From positions 1 through 13,963 of the forward strand of contig JAQBFJ010000198.1 of assembly GCA_032123435.1 (NCBI GenBank): 13,963 bases of DNA, in the 5' to 3' direction. The translations under genes and the position numbers were made by a program. Numbering within the stretch: position 1 is the stretch's first letter; every line of letters starts with the position of its first letter. Source of the DNA: JAQBFJ01 sp032123435 (lineage in GTDB: Bacteria > Verrucomicrobiota > Kiritimatiellia > UBA8416 > JAQBFJ01). This document shows positions 6,741-13,786 of this stretch, piece after piece. A model generated the notes under the pieces. That model was not told the origin of the DNA. It did no database searches and worked only from the letters and a program-made list of their open reading frames with translations.

Positions 6741-8174
6741 TTATTCTTCTTTGTCCTCAAATTGTTCAGTTTGTTCAGCCACTGCTTTCGCTTTTCCCAA
6801 CCCCAGAAAACGAGGGAGTTTAATGATATCATTAATAGTAATAATAATGAAAAGCCCTATCAATAAAGACCCGAAAACCTTGATAAGCCCGTTGACAATC
6901 CGGGGGTTCAATTTGCGGCGCGTAATTCGCTCCCATGCGCAAAAAACAATATGTCCGCCATCCAAAAGCGGGATTGGAAGCAAATTAATAATCGCCAGAT
7001 TGATATTCAATAAACGAAGGAAGCCTACCGCGTTAAATAAACTGCTCTTTATGGATATCCATAAAGTAAGAACTATTGCCACCGGTCCGCCAACCCCCTT
7101 CATTGCCCGTCTGCTTTCACGCGGAGTCACGAGCGCCTTGAGGAAACGCACTATCATAATTGTATCTGACTTTATCTGCTTCATCGGATTCTTGTACTGC
7201 ATCCATGGAACTGCCCGATCCGCCAGACCAACCCCTATCATCGCCCGACCGGTTTCAGAGCTATAGACAGGAATCACTTTAAACGTCTCATAATCGCCGT
7301 CTCTACGAACGATTATAGACGCTTCTTTATCCCTGCAAACTGATACAAGCCCAATGAACTGAGTCCATGTCACAACAGGAACATTATCGAATTCAACGAC
7401 CTCATCTCCGGCTTTAAGCCCGGCTTTTTCAGCACTGCTTCCAGGCACGATCCAGCCGAAACGGCATGATGTCAACTGTTCCCTTAAACCAGGAATATCT
7501 ATTGCGCCATTATCGTCCTTTACGGTGTTCAATATTAATTCCCGGCGACGACCATCCGTCTTGACCGCAAGCTCGATTTGCTCCGACTCGTTCGCACCCA
7601 GAAAACATTCAACGGTATAATCATACCATGTATTAACCTTCTTGCCGTTAACCGCAAGAATCTCATCGCCGGTACGTAAACCCGCAAGAAGAGCAGGGGA
7701 CTCCGCATCAACATCAACAATCAGCGGCCTGTTTTCGCCTGTTATAGCGTTCGGGCTTAAATAAATTATTAAAGCAAGAACAACACCAAAAACAACATTG
7801 CTGAAACTGCCTGCCGCAGCAACAAACACCTTCCGCGGGAAACTCACTTCCGGCAGCATGTTTCTTCGATTCTGATTCGACCCGGATGTTTCTTTTTCCT
7901 TATCACCATCCCCACCCTGAACCATCTCCATCCCGGTCGGGTCAAGTTGCGGCAATACAACATACCCACCCAATGGAATTATGCATATCTTGTATACCAC
8001 TCCCTTTATTTTTCTGCTCCATATCGCGGGGCCAAACCCGATAGAAAACACATCAACAACCATTCCATTGCGTAACGCTGTAATAAAATGGCCGCATTCA
8101 TGGACAAATATTGTGAACCCGAAAAAGACAATAAGGATCAGCGCGTCAAAAACGTTTTGTATAATTCCCTGCAT
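6741..8174 (-). CDS. rseP: RIP metalloprotease, RseP/site-2 protease family
   Basis: Zinc intramembrane protease that cuts membrane-bound regulators, such as anti-sigma factor RseA in E. coli. It has 477 residues. The first membrane segment carries the zinc site HECGH (His25, Glu26, His29). The C-terminal membrane segments carry NLLPIPLLDGGH with the third ligand Asp405. Two PDZ domains lie in the extracytoplasmic part: about 146-215 (SPALLAGLRTGDEILAVNGK) and 230-300 (SSAEKAGLKAGDEVVEFDN). A Gly/Lys-rich insert (about 86-108) follows the PLGGYV motif. The last residues are charged (EQTEQFEDKEE). The ATG at 8174 has only an AAGGG about 10 bases upstream. It follows dxr by 56 bases and precedes ispG by 2. 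Which regulator it cleaves here is unknown; no sigma or anti-sigma gene is in the window. Confidence 0.95.
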   Translation of the reverse strand: MQGIIQNVFDALILIVFFGFTIFVHECGHFITALRNGMVVDVFSIGFGPAIWSRKIKGVVYKICIIPLGGYVVLPQLDPTGMEMVQGGDGDKEKETSGSNQNRRNMLPEVSFPRKVFVAAAGSFSNVVFGVVLALIIYLSPNAITGENRPLIVDVDAESPALLAGLRTGDEILAVNGKKVNTWYDYTVECFLGANESEQIELAVKTDGRRRELILNTVKDDNGAIDIPGLREQLTSCRFGWIVPGSSAEKAGLKAGDEVVEFDNVPVVTWTQFIGLVSVCRDKEASIIVRRDGDYETFKVIPVYSSETGRAMIGVGLADRAVPWMQYKNPMKQIKSDTIMIVRFLKALVTPRESRRAMKGVGGPVAIVLTLWISIKSSLFNAVGFLRLLNINLAIINLLPIPLLDGGHIVFCAWERITRRKLNPRIVNGLIKVFGSLLIGLFIIITINDIIKLPRFLGLGKAKAVAEQTEQFEDKEE

Positions 8175-8230
8175 TTTTTAAAAACCCTTTTCTGTTTCTT
8201 TTACCATTGAATGTAACAGGCTCCTTGACT

Positions 8231-9391
8231 TCACGCTGTCTCGCATGCCTGCCGGGCCCATCTATCGGCTTCTATAATCTCGTCCAGATCCGGACAATCA
8301 ACAACATTGTGTTCAGCCATAACCTTTTCAACAAGCCTATATATGCCGGAAAACGTTATGATGCCGGCAAGAAATTGTTGAACCGCAACTTCATTGGCGG
8401 CATTCAATACCGCCGGCATGGTGCCTCCTCGATACGCCGCCGTCCTGGCAAGAGACAGACATGGAAACCGCTTTTCGTCAGGTTCACGAAACGTCAAAGC
8501 GCCGACACGCGCAATATCAAGCGCCGGCAACCCGCCATCAACCCGTTCGGGATAAGTAAGCGCGTACTGAATCGCCATTCTCATGTCAGGCAAACCCAAT
8601 TGCGCTATTATGCTTCCATCTATAAATTCCACCATCGAATGCACTATGCTTTCCGGATGAACTATCACATTGATCTTTTCCATTGGAATGTTGAACAGCC
8701 AGTGTGCTTCCATTATTTCCAATCCCTTGTTCATCAGGGTGGCGGAATCCACGGTTATTTTTCTGCCCATATCCCAATTGGGGTGACGCAAAGCCTCCTC
8801 TACCGTGACTGTGTTCAGATTAACTTCCGGACGATCCGTAAATGGGCCGCCCGAAGCTGTAAGAATGATCTTTTTTATGGACTCATCATCCTTCGTTCCG
8901 CCTGGTCTTGCGGCAAGACATTGAAATATCGCGCTATGTTCACTGTCAACAGGAATAAGCTTTGCACCATGTTGCGCGCACGATTCGGTAACAATCCGGC
9001 CGGCCGCAACAAGCACTTCCTTTGTTGCCAACGCCACATCAATACCATTATTAACGGCGGATAGGACGGGTTTCAGCCCGGCAACACCAGCTACTGCGCA
9101 AACAACCATATCTGTCCCCGCAAGCGAAGCCAGCTCTTCAATGCCTGCTGTTCCGTCATGAACCTTAACGTTCCGCGGCGCCGTCTCCGCGCACAATCGC
9201 GCCATTTCAGGATCAGATACCGCGACATGGCCAACACTAAACCGTTCAGCTTGCTCAAGAACCTGCTTGTAATCCCTGTCAACAGCCAGGCCGCATACCT
9301 GAATTCTCGACGACAACTTCTCCGCCACACGTAAAGTGTTCCTGCCGATGGAACCCGTACTGCCGAGAATTACTATGTTTTTCTTCTTCAT
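8231..9391 (-). CDS. dxr: 1-deoxy-D-xylulose 5-phosphate reductoisomerase
   Basis: NADPH-dependent enzyme making 2-C-methyl-D-erythritol 4-phosphate, the first committed step of the MEP pathway. At 386 residues it is close to the usual length. It has the NADPH loop GSTGSIG (10-16), PVDSEHSAIFQ with metal ligands Asp149 and Glu151, LTASGGPF (177-184), the substrate-loop motif HPNWDMGRKITVDSATLMNK, the third metal ligand Glu225 in NKGLE, and NAANEVA (330-336). The usual NKE of the 'LANKE' motif reads TKE here (Thr123-Glu125). The ATG is 26 bases after the cdsA stop. I see no clear Shine-Dalgarno sequence before it, so it may depend on ribosomes arriving from cdsA. Substrate and metal residues are complete, so it should be active. 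Confidence 0.97.
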   Translation of the reverse strand: MKKKNIVILGSTGSIGRNTLRVAEKLSSRIQVCGLAVDRDYKQVLEQAERFSVGHVAVSDPEMARLCAETAPRNVKVHDGTAGIEELASLAGTDMVVCAVAGVAGLKPVLSAVNNGIDVALATKEVLVAAGRIVTESCAQHGAKLIPVDSEHSAIFQCLAARPGGTKDDESIKKIILTASGGPFTDRPEVNLNTVTVEEALRHPNWDMGRKITVDSATLMNKGLEIMEAHWLFNIPMEKINVIVHPESIVHSMVEFIDGSIIAQLGLPDMRMAIQYALTYPERVDGGLPALDIARVGALTFREPDEKRFPCLSLARTAAYRGGTMPAVLNAANEVAVQQFLAGIITFSGIYRLVEKVMAEHNVVDCPDLDEIIEADRWARQACETA

Positions 9392-9417
9392 CTGTTTCGA
9401 AAAGAACTTAAGCCCGT

Positions 9418-10290
9418 CTACAGGAACAACCTGGTATAAATGTATATTATGGGTACGCCAAACAGCAGACTGTCCAGCACATCAAGTAATCCACCCATAC
9501 CCGGAACAACCCTTCCTGAATCCTTTGCTCCTGCTGATCTTTTGAGCAGAGATTCAAAAAGATCCCCAACTACCGACCCCACGGATAAAAACAGACCCAG
9601 TATTATCGAGTCATATCCGGTCAACGTCACTGCACCGAATTTCCCTTTGAAAAAATTATAAAACAGCCAACTTGCCATTACACCCGTTGTTATGCCGACT
9701 GAAAAACCTTCCCACGTTTTACCCGGCGAAATTCTGGGCAGCATCTTATGTCGACCAAGAGCTCTGCCGCCAATATATGCTCCTATATCAACACTTTTAA
9801 CAACAATAATAACGTACAGTACAAGCCTGCGCCCGGTAGTCCCCACCGGTTCCCAAAAGGCCATGCCGTCCCAGCCATACGCAAGATGCACGAATAGATT
9901 GAGAAGGAACGGTACATACATGATTCCCAACAGGGTACATGCAATCGTCTGCAAAGGCTTGTCATTATGTTTCTGCGGAAACTGGCGCACAAATACAAAA
10001 ATGAGCATCCCAATTATTATGCCGTTCTGTAAATGATACACGCGTACCATTTGGTCCGGCCCTGGATCTATCGTCAGGAACGTGCCAACAATCAGGACTA
10101 TGCCGCATATCGTCCCAACCAGCCTGAATACCGGCATTCCCGCTTTTTCCATCAGCGCGTAAAACTCATACTGCGCAATAATCGAAAGAGCCAGAAGAAC
10201 TATCAAAACGCCGGCAGCCGGCATGAAATTAACAGTTACAAGAACGGCGGCGCCGATAAGACACCCGCTTATTACTCGCATTCTACCCAC
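9418..10290 (-). CDS. cdsA: Phosphatidate cytidylyltransferase (CDP-diglyceride synthase)
   Basis: Integral membrane enzyme joining phosphatidic acid and CTP into CDP-diacylglycerol, the precursor of phosphatidylglycerol, cardiolipin and phosphatidylethanolamine. It has 290 residues with about eight hydrophobic segments. Conserved parts are VKSVDIGAYIGGRALG, SPGKTWEG (188-195), GDLFESLLKR (242-251) and the C-terminal signature AKDSGRVVPGMGGLLDVLDS. In that signature the common Asp-Arg-x-Asp reads Asp270-Val-Leu-Asp273, and the position often held by His is Met. The two Asp residues and Lys256-Asp257 are kept, so activity is still expected. I used the GTG at 10290, with GGGG nine bases upstream. 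An ATG three codons later (10281) is the alternative, and its only SD-like run (GGG) sits very close. It follows uppS by 18 bases. Confidence 0.95.
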   Translation of the reverse strand: MGRMRVISGCLIGAAVLVTVNFMPAAGVLIVLLALSIIAQYEFYALMEKAGMPVFRLVGTICGIVLIVGTFLTIDPGPDQMVRVYHLQNGIIIGMLIFVFVRQFPQKHNDKPLQTIACTLLGIMYVPFLLNLFVHLAYGWDGMAFWEPVGTTGRRLVLYVIIVVKSVDIGAYIGGRALGRHKMLPRISPGKTWEGFSVGITTGVMASWLFYNFFKGKFGAVTLTGYDSIILGLFLSVGSVVGDLFESLLKRSAGAKDSGRVVPGMGGLLDVLDSLLFGVPIIYIYTRLFL

Positions 10291-10308
10291 TGGTAAATAC
10301 CCCGTTTC

Positions 10309-11058
10309 TTACTTGATGTCGCCAAACTTTCTTTTTCGTCTGGAATATGTATCAAGAGCCTTCTTCAAATCCTCAGCCCGGAAATCAGGCCACATGACAT
10401 CAGTCACGTAAAGCTCTGTGTATGATATCTGCCATAACAAAAAATTACTTACCCGCATCTCACCACTCGTCCTGATCAATAGATCAGGATCAGGCACATC
10501 CGGCAAATACATAAATGATCTTATGATATTTTCGTCAATACTTGCCGGCTCAATTGATCCGTTTTTGACCTTTTCCGCGATGGACTTCACCGCGTCGGTG
10601 ATCTCGGCCCTGCCCCCATAACTCAAGGCCAGGATCAATTGCCCTTCCTTATACGCTTCAGTTGCCTTCATAACACGCAGAAGCGCTTTCTGAACCGCAG
10701 ACGGCAGATCGTTGATCCTTCCCGCGACTCTCAGGCGGGTCTTATGCGCGTGGAGTTCCTTCTCTTTGCTTTCGAGGAATTCAACAAGCAGGTTCATAAG
10801 TCCTGAAATTTCACTTTTCGGTCTGCGCCAGTTTTCAACACTGAACGCGTACAACGTCAAATACTTTATGCCAAACTCCCTGCATGCCTGCAACACGGCC
10901 CGAATAGATTCGGCACCTTCTTTATGTCCGTTTAACCTTGATAATCCACGAGCGCGTGCCCAACGGCCATTGCCATCCATTATAATCGCGACATGTTGGG
11001 GAAGATTACCTGTTTTAACGCCAGCCGATTGATCAGCCGCTGTTTTTTCCTCACTCAC
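10309..11058 (-). CDS. uppS: Isoprenyl transferase (undecaprenyl diphosphate synthase family)
   Basis: Cytoplasmic cis-prenyltransferase that extends farnesyl diphosphate with isopentenyl units, normally to the C55 carrier used for peptidoglycan and surface polysaccharides. It has 249 residues. Motifs are HVAIIMDGNGRWA with catalytic Asp28, NGHKEG, YAFSVENWRRP, LSYGGRAEI, and DPDLLIRTSGEMRVSNFLLW with Arg196 and Arg202, followed by Glu215 in YTELY. The first 20 residues are a loose, non-conserved extension. It starts with GTG, which overlaps the purA stop in a GTGA tetranucleotide. AAGGA lies 5 bases before the GTG, inside the end of purA, so the two genes are translationally coupled. Product chain length cannot be read from sequence; C55 is the default expectation. 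Confidence 0.96.
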   Translation of the reverse strand: MSEEKTAADQSAGVKTGNLPQHVAIIMDGNGRWARARGLSRLNGHKEGAESIRAVLQACREFGIKYLTLYAFSVENWRRPKSEISGLMNLLVEFLESKEKELHAHKTRLRVAGRINDLPSAVQKALLRVMKATEAYKEGQLILALSYGGRAEITDAVKSIAEKVKNGSIEPASIDENIIRSFMYLPDVPDPDLLIRTSGEMRVSNFLLWQISYTELYVTDVMWPDFRAEDLKKALDTYSRRKRKFGDIK

Positions 11059-12332
11059 ACGCTTATCCTTAATGTACTGGTTCTTTTCGGACCTACCGAC
11101 AGAATGCCAAGCTTAACACCGGTCAACTCGCATAATCTACTGACATAAGCCTTCGCGTTAGCAGGTAAATCCTCATATTTCGTCACATTTTTGGTGGAAA
11201 CCTGCCAGCCCGGCATCTCTTCATATTTTGGCTTGCAGCGTTCCAGTACGCGCACATTTGCCGGAATAGTATCATAAACTTTGCCGTCACATTCATATCC
11301 GATACATATTTTCAGTGTTTCGATAGAATCCAGTACATCAAGTTTCGTCATTGCCCATAAGTCAACACCATTGACCATAGCCGAATAGCGCGCTACCACC
11401 GCGTCGAACCAGCCGCAACGTCTCGGTCTTCCGGTTGTAGCGCCGAATTCACCACCTTCACGTCTGAGCATTTCGCCTGTATCATCCTTAAGTTCCGTGG
11501 GAAACGGACCGGACCCCACACGCGTGGTGTAAGCCTTAACAACTCCTATAACCCTGTCTATCGCGCTCGGAGCAATACCCGTTCCGGCACAGGCGCCGCC
11601 TACTGTTGTATTCGATGACGTAACAAAAGGATATGTACCGAAATCTATATCCAACAACGCGCCCTGCGCGCCTTCAAGAAGCAGAGACTTCCCTTCTTTT
11701 ATGGCCTTATTTAACATTGTAACAGAATCTGCAAGATAAGGAACCAGGCGCGTCGCGGCCTCTTTATATTCGCTGATTATCTTATTCTTATCCAGCGCTC
11801 TGCCGCCCAGTGTGCCCAACACTTTGACGGCCTCATCAATCAGCACGGCAAGCATTTCAGGAAAAGAGGAATCAGCCATATCGCCCATTCTCAAACCAAC
11901 CCGGGACACCTTGTCACTGTAGGCAGGTCCTATCCCACGCTTAGTCGTTCCTATCTTTTCACTGTCTGAACGCCTGGCTTCCCGCGCCTCATCCAGCGCG
12001 CCATGATAAGGACACACCATATGTGCACGGTCACTGATAAATAACCTGCCGGCAATAGTTACTCCTCTTGCTTCCAATTCGTCTATTTCTTTCAACAGCG
12101 CCACCGGATCCACCACAACGCCGTTTCCTATCACACAAGTCTGCCCCTCCCTCAGAATTCCGGATGGAATAAGATGTAAAACATATTTCTCACTGCCAAT
12201 TTCAACGGTGTGCCCGGCATTATTGCCGCCCTGAAACCGGACAACCATATCAACTCCATCACTCAACACATCTATTATCTTCCCTTTTCCTTCATCACCC
12301 CATTGCGCCCCTATAAGTACTGTATTAGGCAT
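11055..12332 (-). CDS. purA: Adenylosuccinate synthase
   Basis: GTP-dependent enzyme joining IMP and aspartate into adenylosuccinate, the first of two steps to AMP. At 425 residues it is near the E. coli length (432). The N-terminus has the signature QWGDEGKGK (catalytic Asp13) and GGNNAGHT (His41), at the same residue numbers as the E. coli catalytic pair. It is followed by GTTKRGIGPAYSDKVSR for IMP binding, EGAQGALLDIDFGTYPFVTS, and the C-terminal GPKRTSTL nucleotide-binding segment. The ATG at 12332 has a strong ribosome site, AGAGGAGAG, about 7 bases upstream. It is 49 bases downstream of the aminotransferase gene and overlaps uppS by 4 bases. A purine gene leading an envelope and isoprenoid operon is unusual compared with the textbook frr-uppS-cdsA order. 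Confidence 0.98.
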   Translation of the reverse strand: MPNTVLIGAQWGDEGKGKIIDVLSDGVDMVVRFQGGNNAGHTVEIGSEKYVLHLIPSGILREGQTCVIGNGVVVDPVALLKEIDELEARGVTIAGRLFISDRAHMVCPYHGALDEAREARRSDSEKIGTTKRGIGPAYSDKVSRVGLRMGDMADSSFPEMLAVLIDEAVKVLGTLGGRALDKNKIISEYKEAATRLVPYLADSVTMLNKAIKEGKSLLLEGAQGALLDIDFGTYPFVTSSNTTVGGACAGTGIAPSAIDRVIGVVKAYTTRVGSGPFPTELKDDTGEMLRREGGEFGATTGRPRRCGWFDAVVARYSAMVNGVDLWAMTKLDVLDSIETLKICIGYECDGKVYDTIPANVRVLERCKPKYEEMPGWQVSTKNVTKYEDLPANAKAYVSRLCELTGVKLGILSVGPKRTSTLRISV

Positions 12333-12381
12333 TAATACTCTCCTCTGTTGTCAATTTGGGTCTAACTACGATCATTTATTA

Positions 12382-13524
12382 TCAGCTAGTTATAGTTTTT
12401 ACAACATGATCCTGCATTTCTTCAGTTAATTCAGGATATATTGGTAAAGCCAATGTCTCACGCGCCGCCTTCTCACTGTTCAACATATCACCTTCGTTAT
12501 AACCAAACTGCTTGAAACATTCCTGTTGATGCAGTGGTAAAGGATAATAGACCGCACATCCAATACCGGCCTTTGTCAGTTTCTCAACCATTTTGTCTCG
12601 TTCCTGAATGCGAATAACATACTGATTGTAAATATGATAGTTGGTAATGCCGCGCTTCCTGTAAACCGCCAACGGCGAACTGGCCGCCGTTCCCTCAAAC
12701 GCATTGTCGTATCGGTCAGCATTCCTGCGCCGCCCATCGTGCCACGACTCAAGCTGTCGCAACTTGACATCCAGTACCGCGGCTTGAATGGCATCAAGCC
12801 GAAAGTTGCCTCCAATCATCCTGTAGTAATATCTCGGATCCTGTCCATGATCCCTTAATGTGCGCATGGTCGCCGCTATTTTCTCGTCATCAGTCACCAC
12901 CATCCCGCCATCACCGAACCCGCCAAGATTCTTGGAAGGGAAAAAACTGAAACATCCGACATCACTCATTGAACCGGCCTTCCGCGTCCCGTTTCGACCC
13001 GGGTACTCCGCTCCAATCGCCTGGGCAGCGTCTTCCACAACTTTCAAGCCATACTCACGCGCTATATCAAGCAATGAATCCATTTCAGCCATCTGACCAT
13101 ATAAATGCACTGGTAGTAACACCTTGGGCTTCAACCCTTTAAAGCGGGTTGGCATTGACTTGATGGTGTCCCTGAGCCTTTCGGGCTCAATATTGAAAGT
13201 TCGCGGATCTATGTCCACGAAAACCGGAGTAGCCCCAAGCCTTACGATGGAGCCGGCAGTCGCGAAAAAACTATATGGTGTTGTAAACACCGCGTCGCCT
13301 GTCCCCACATCAAGCGCCATAAGCGCCGCGAGAAGGGCATCACTTCCTGAAGAAACACCCACCGCGTAACGTACTCCGCAATACTCAGCCACATTCTGCT
13401 CGAACGCGGCTACCTTAGGTCCGTTGATGAAATACTGGGAATCACACACATCATCAATCACTTTTCTTATTTCTTCACGTATACTCGCGTACTGAGCTTT
13501 AAGGTCCAACATTGGAACATTCAT
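12382..13524 (-). CDS. DegT/DnrJ/EryC1/StrS-family PLP-dependent sugar aminotransferase
   Basis: Fold-type I PLP enzyme that typically transfers an amino group to a keto sugar bound to a nucleotide, for surface polysaccharide or O-antigen building blocks. It has 380 residues, normal for the family. The N-terminus MLDLKAQYASIREEI and YFINGPKV are typical. SSGSDALLAAL (58-68) binds the cofactor phosphate, VVEDAAQAIGAEY supplies Asp165 and Gln168, and SFFPSKNLGGFGDGG carries the Schiff-base Lys198. RDHGQDPRYYYRMIGGNFRL resembles the substrate loop of the WbpE/VioA-like branch, but the sugar cannot be assigned. The ATG at 13524 has GGGAG 7 bases upstream. It is the first gene of the minus-strand run. 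No other sugar-nucleotide gene is in the window, so its pathway partners are elsewhere. Confidence 0.93.
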   Translation of the reverse strand: MNVPMLDLKAQYASIREEIRKVIDDVCDSQYFINGPKVAAFEQNVAEYCGVRYAVGVSSGSDALLAALMALDVGTGDAVFTTPYSFFATAGSIVRLGATPVFVDIDPRTFNIEPERLRDTIKSMPTRFKGLKPKVLLPVHLYGQMAEMDSLLDIAREYGLKVVEDAAQAIGAEYPGRNGTRKAGSMSDVGCFSFFPSKNLGGFGDGGMVVTDDEKIAATMRTLRDHGQDPRYYYRMIGGNFRLDAIQAAVLDVKLRQLESWHDGRRRNADRYDNAFEGTAASSPLAVYRKRGITNYHIYNQYVIRIQERDKMVEKLTKAGIGCAVYYPLPLHQQECFKQFGYNEGDMLNSEKAARETLALPIYPELTEEMQDHVVKTITS

Positions 13525-13548
13525 AAACCGTCTCCCGTTTCCACAACT

Positions 13549-13586
13549 AATTCTGTCAAAAACTTTCTCTTTTCTTAATGCTCTTC
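13549..13586. repeat. Intergenic direct repeat, copy A
   Basis: A 38-base segment matching copy B at 13747-13785 with about 5 mismatches and one single-base indel. The longest shared core is TTTTCTTAATGCTCT. Copy A lies directly upstream of the ribosome site of the aminotransferase gene, within its 5' leader on the minus strand. Confidence 0.7.
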
Positions 13587-13648
13587 AGGGTAAATATCCC
13601 ACACCTAGTCATTGGTTATTGAACCCCTCTTTCCCCATCAGGAAAACT

Positions 13649-13695
13649 GTTCAAGAAATGTAGAAGAAACTATTGTTTATTCAGATTTCTTGAAC
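13649..13695. repeat. 11-base perfect inverted repeat (hairpin)
   Basis: GTTCAAGAAAT (13649-13659) and ATTTCTTGAAC (13685-13695) form an exact 11-base-pair stem with a 25-base AT-rich loop. No T-run follows the stem in the queC direction, and the stem is not GC-rich. It is thus a poor intrinsic terminator, but it could be an RNA structure or a protein-binding dyad. Confidence 0.6.
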
Positions 13696-13707
13696 CATCT
13701 TGCCCGG

Positions 13708-13725
13708 CCTGAGCTTGTCGAAGGG
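13708..13725. repeat. REP-like intergenic element core
   Basis: CCTGAGCTTGTCGAAGGG is an imperfect palindrome of a type I recall as very common between genes in many environmental bacteria. I could not check copy number. It lies between the queC end and the aminotransferase start, next to other short repeats. Confidence 0.45.
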
Positions 13726-13730
13726 TCTTA

Positions 13731-13755
13731 ATCTTGTTTATCCTGTAATCCTGTC
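13731..13755. repeat. Short tandem repeat, about three units
   Basis: ATCCTGTA (13740-13747) is followed directly by ATCCTGTC (13748-13755). A looser unit, ATCTTGTTT (13731-13739), lies in front. The last unit runs into direct-repeat copy B. Confidence 0.5.
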
Positions 13756-13785
13756 TAAAAACTCCCTTTTTTCTTAATGCTCTCC
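13747..13785. repeat. Intergenic direct repeat, copy B
   Basis: A 39-base partner of copy A (13549-13586) in the same orientation, about 200 bases away. It begins one base after the queC stop codon, in the 3' untranslated part of queC. Both copies end in the same TTAATGCTCT core. Confidence 0.7.
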
Positions 13786-13786
13786 C

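Noticed and set aside
6460..7266. Open frame of 268 codons on the plus strand
   Set aside because: It lies opposite ispG and rseP, both certain, and gives no recognisable protein.
8207..9064. Long open frame of 285 codons on the plus strand
   Set aside because: It is antisense to dxr, which has every family motif, and its translation shows no domain. It is rich in Arg/His/Tyr, as expected of a shadow frame.
12349..12354. TTGACA on the minus strand just before purA
   Set aside because: A -10 at the right spacing would fall inside the purA coding region and reads TGCCTA, so this is no promoter.
13554..13559. TTGACA on the minus strand upstream of the aminotransferase gene
   Set aside because: At 17 bases downstream there is only the ribosome site GGGAGA and no -10-like hexamer.
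13649..13695. Hairpin as the intrinsic terminator of queC
   Set aside because: The stem is AT-rich and no T-run follows it in the direction of queC transcription.
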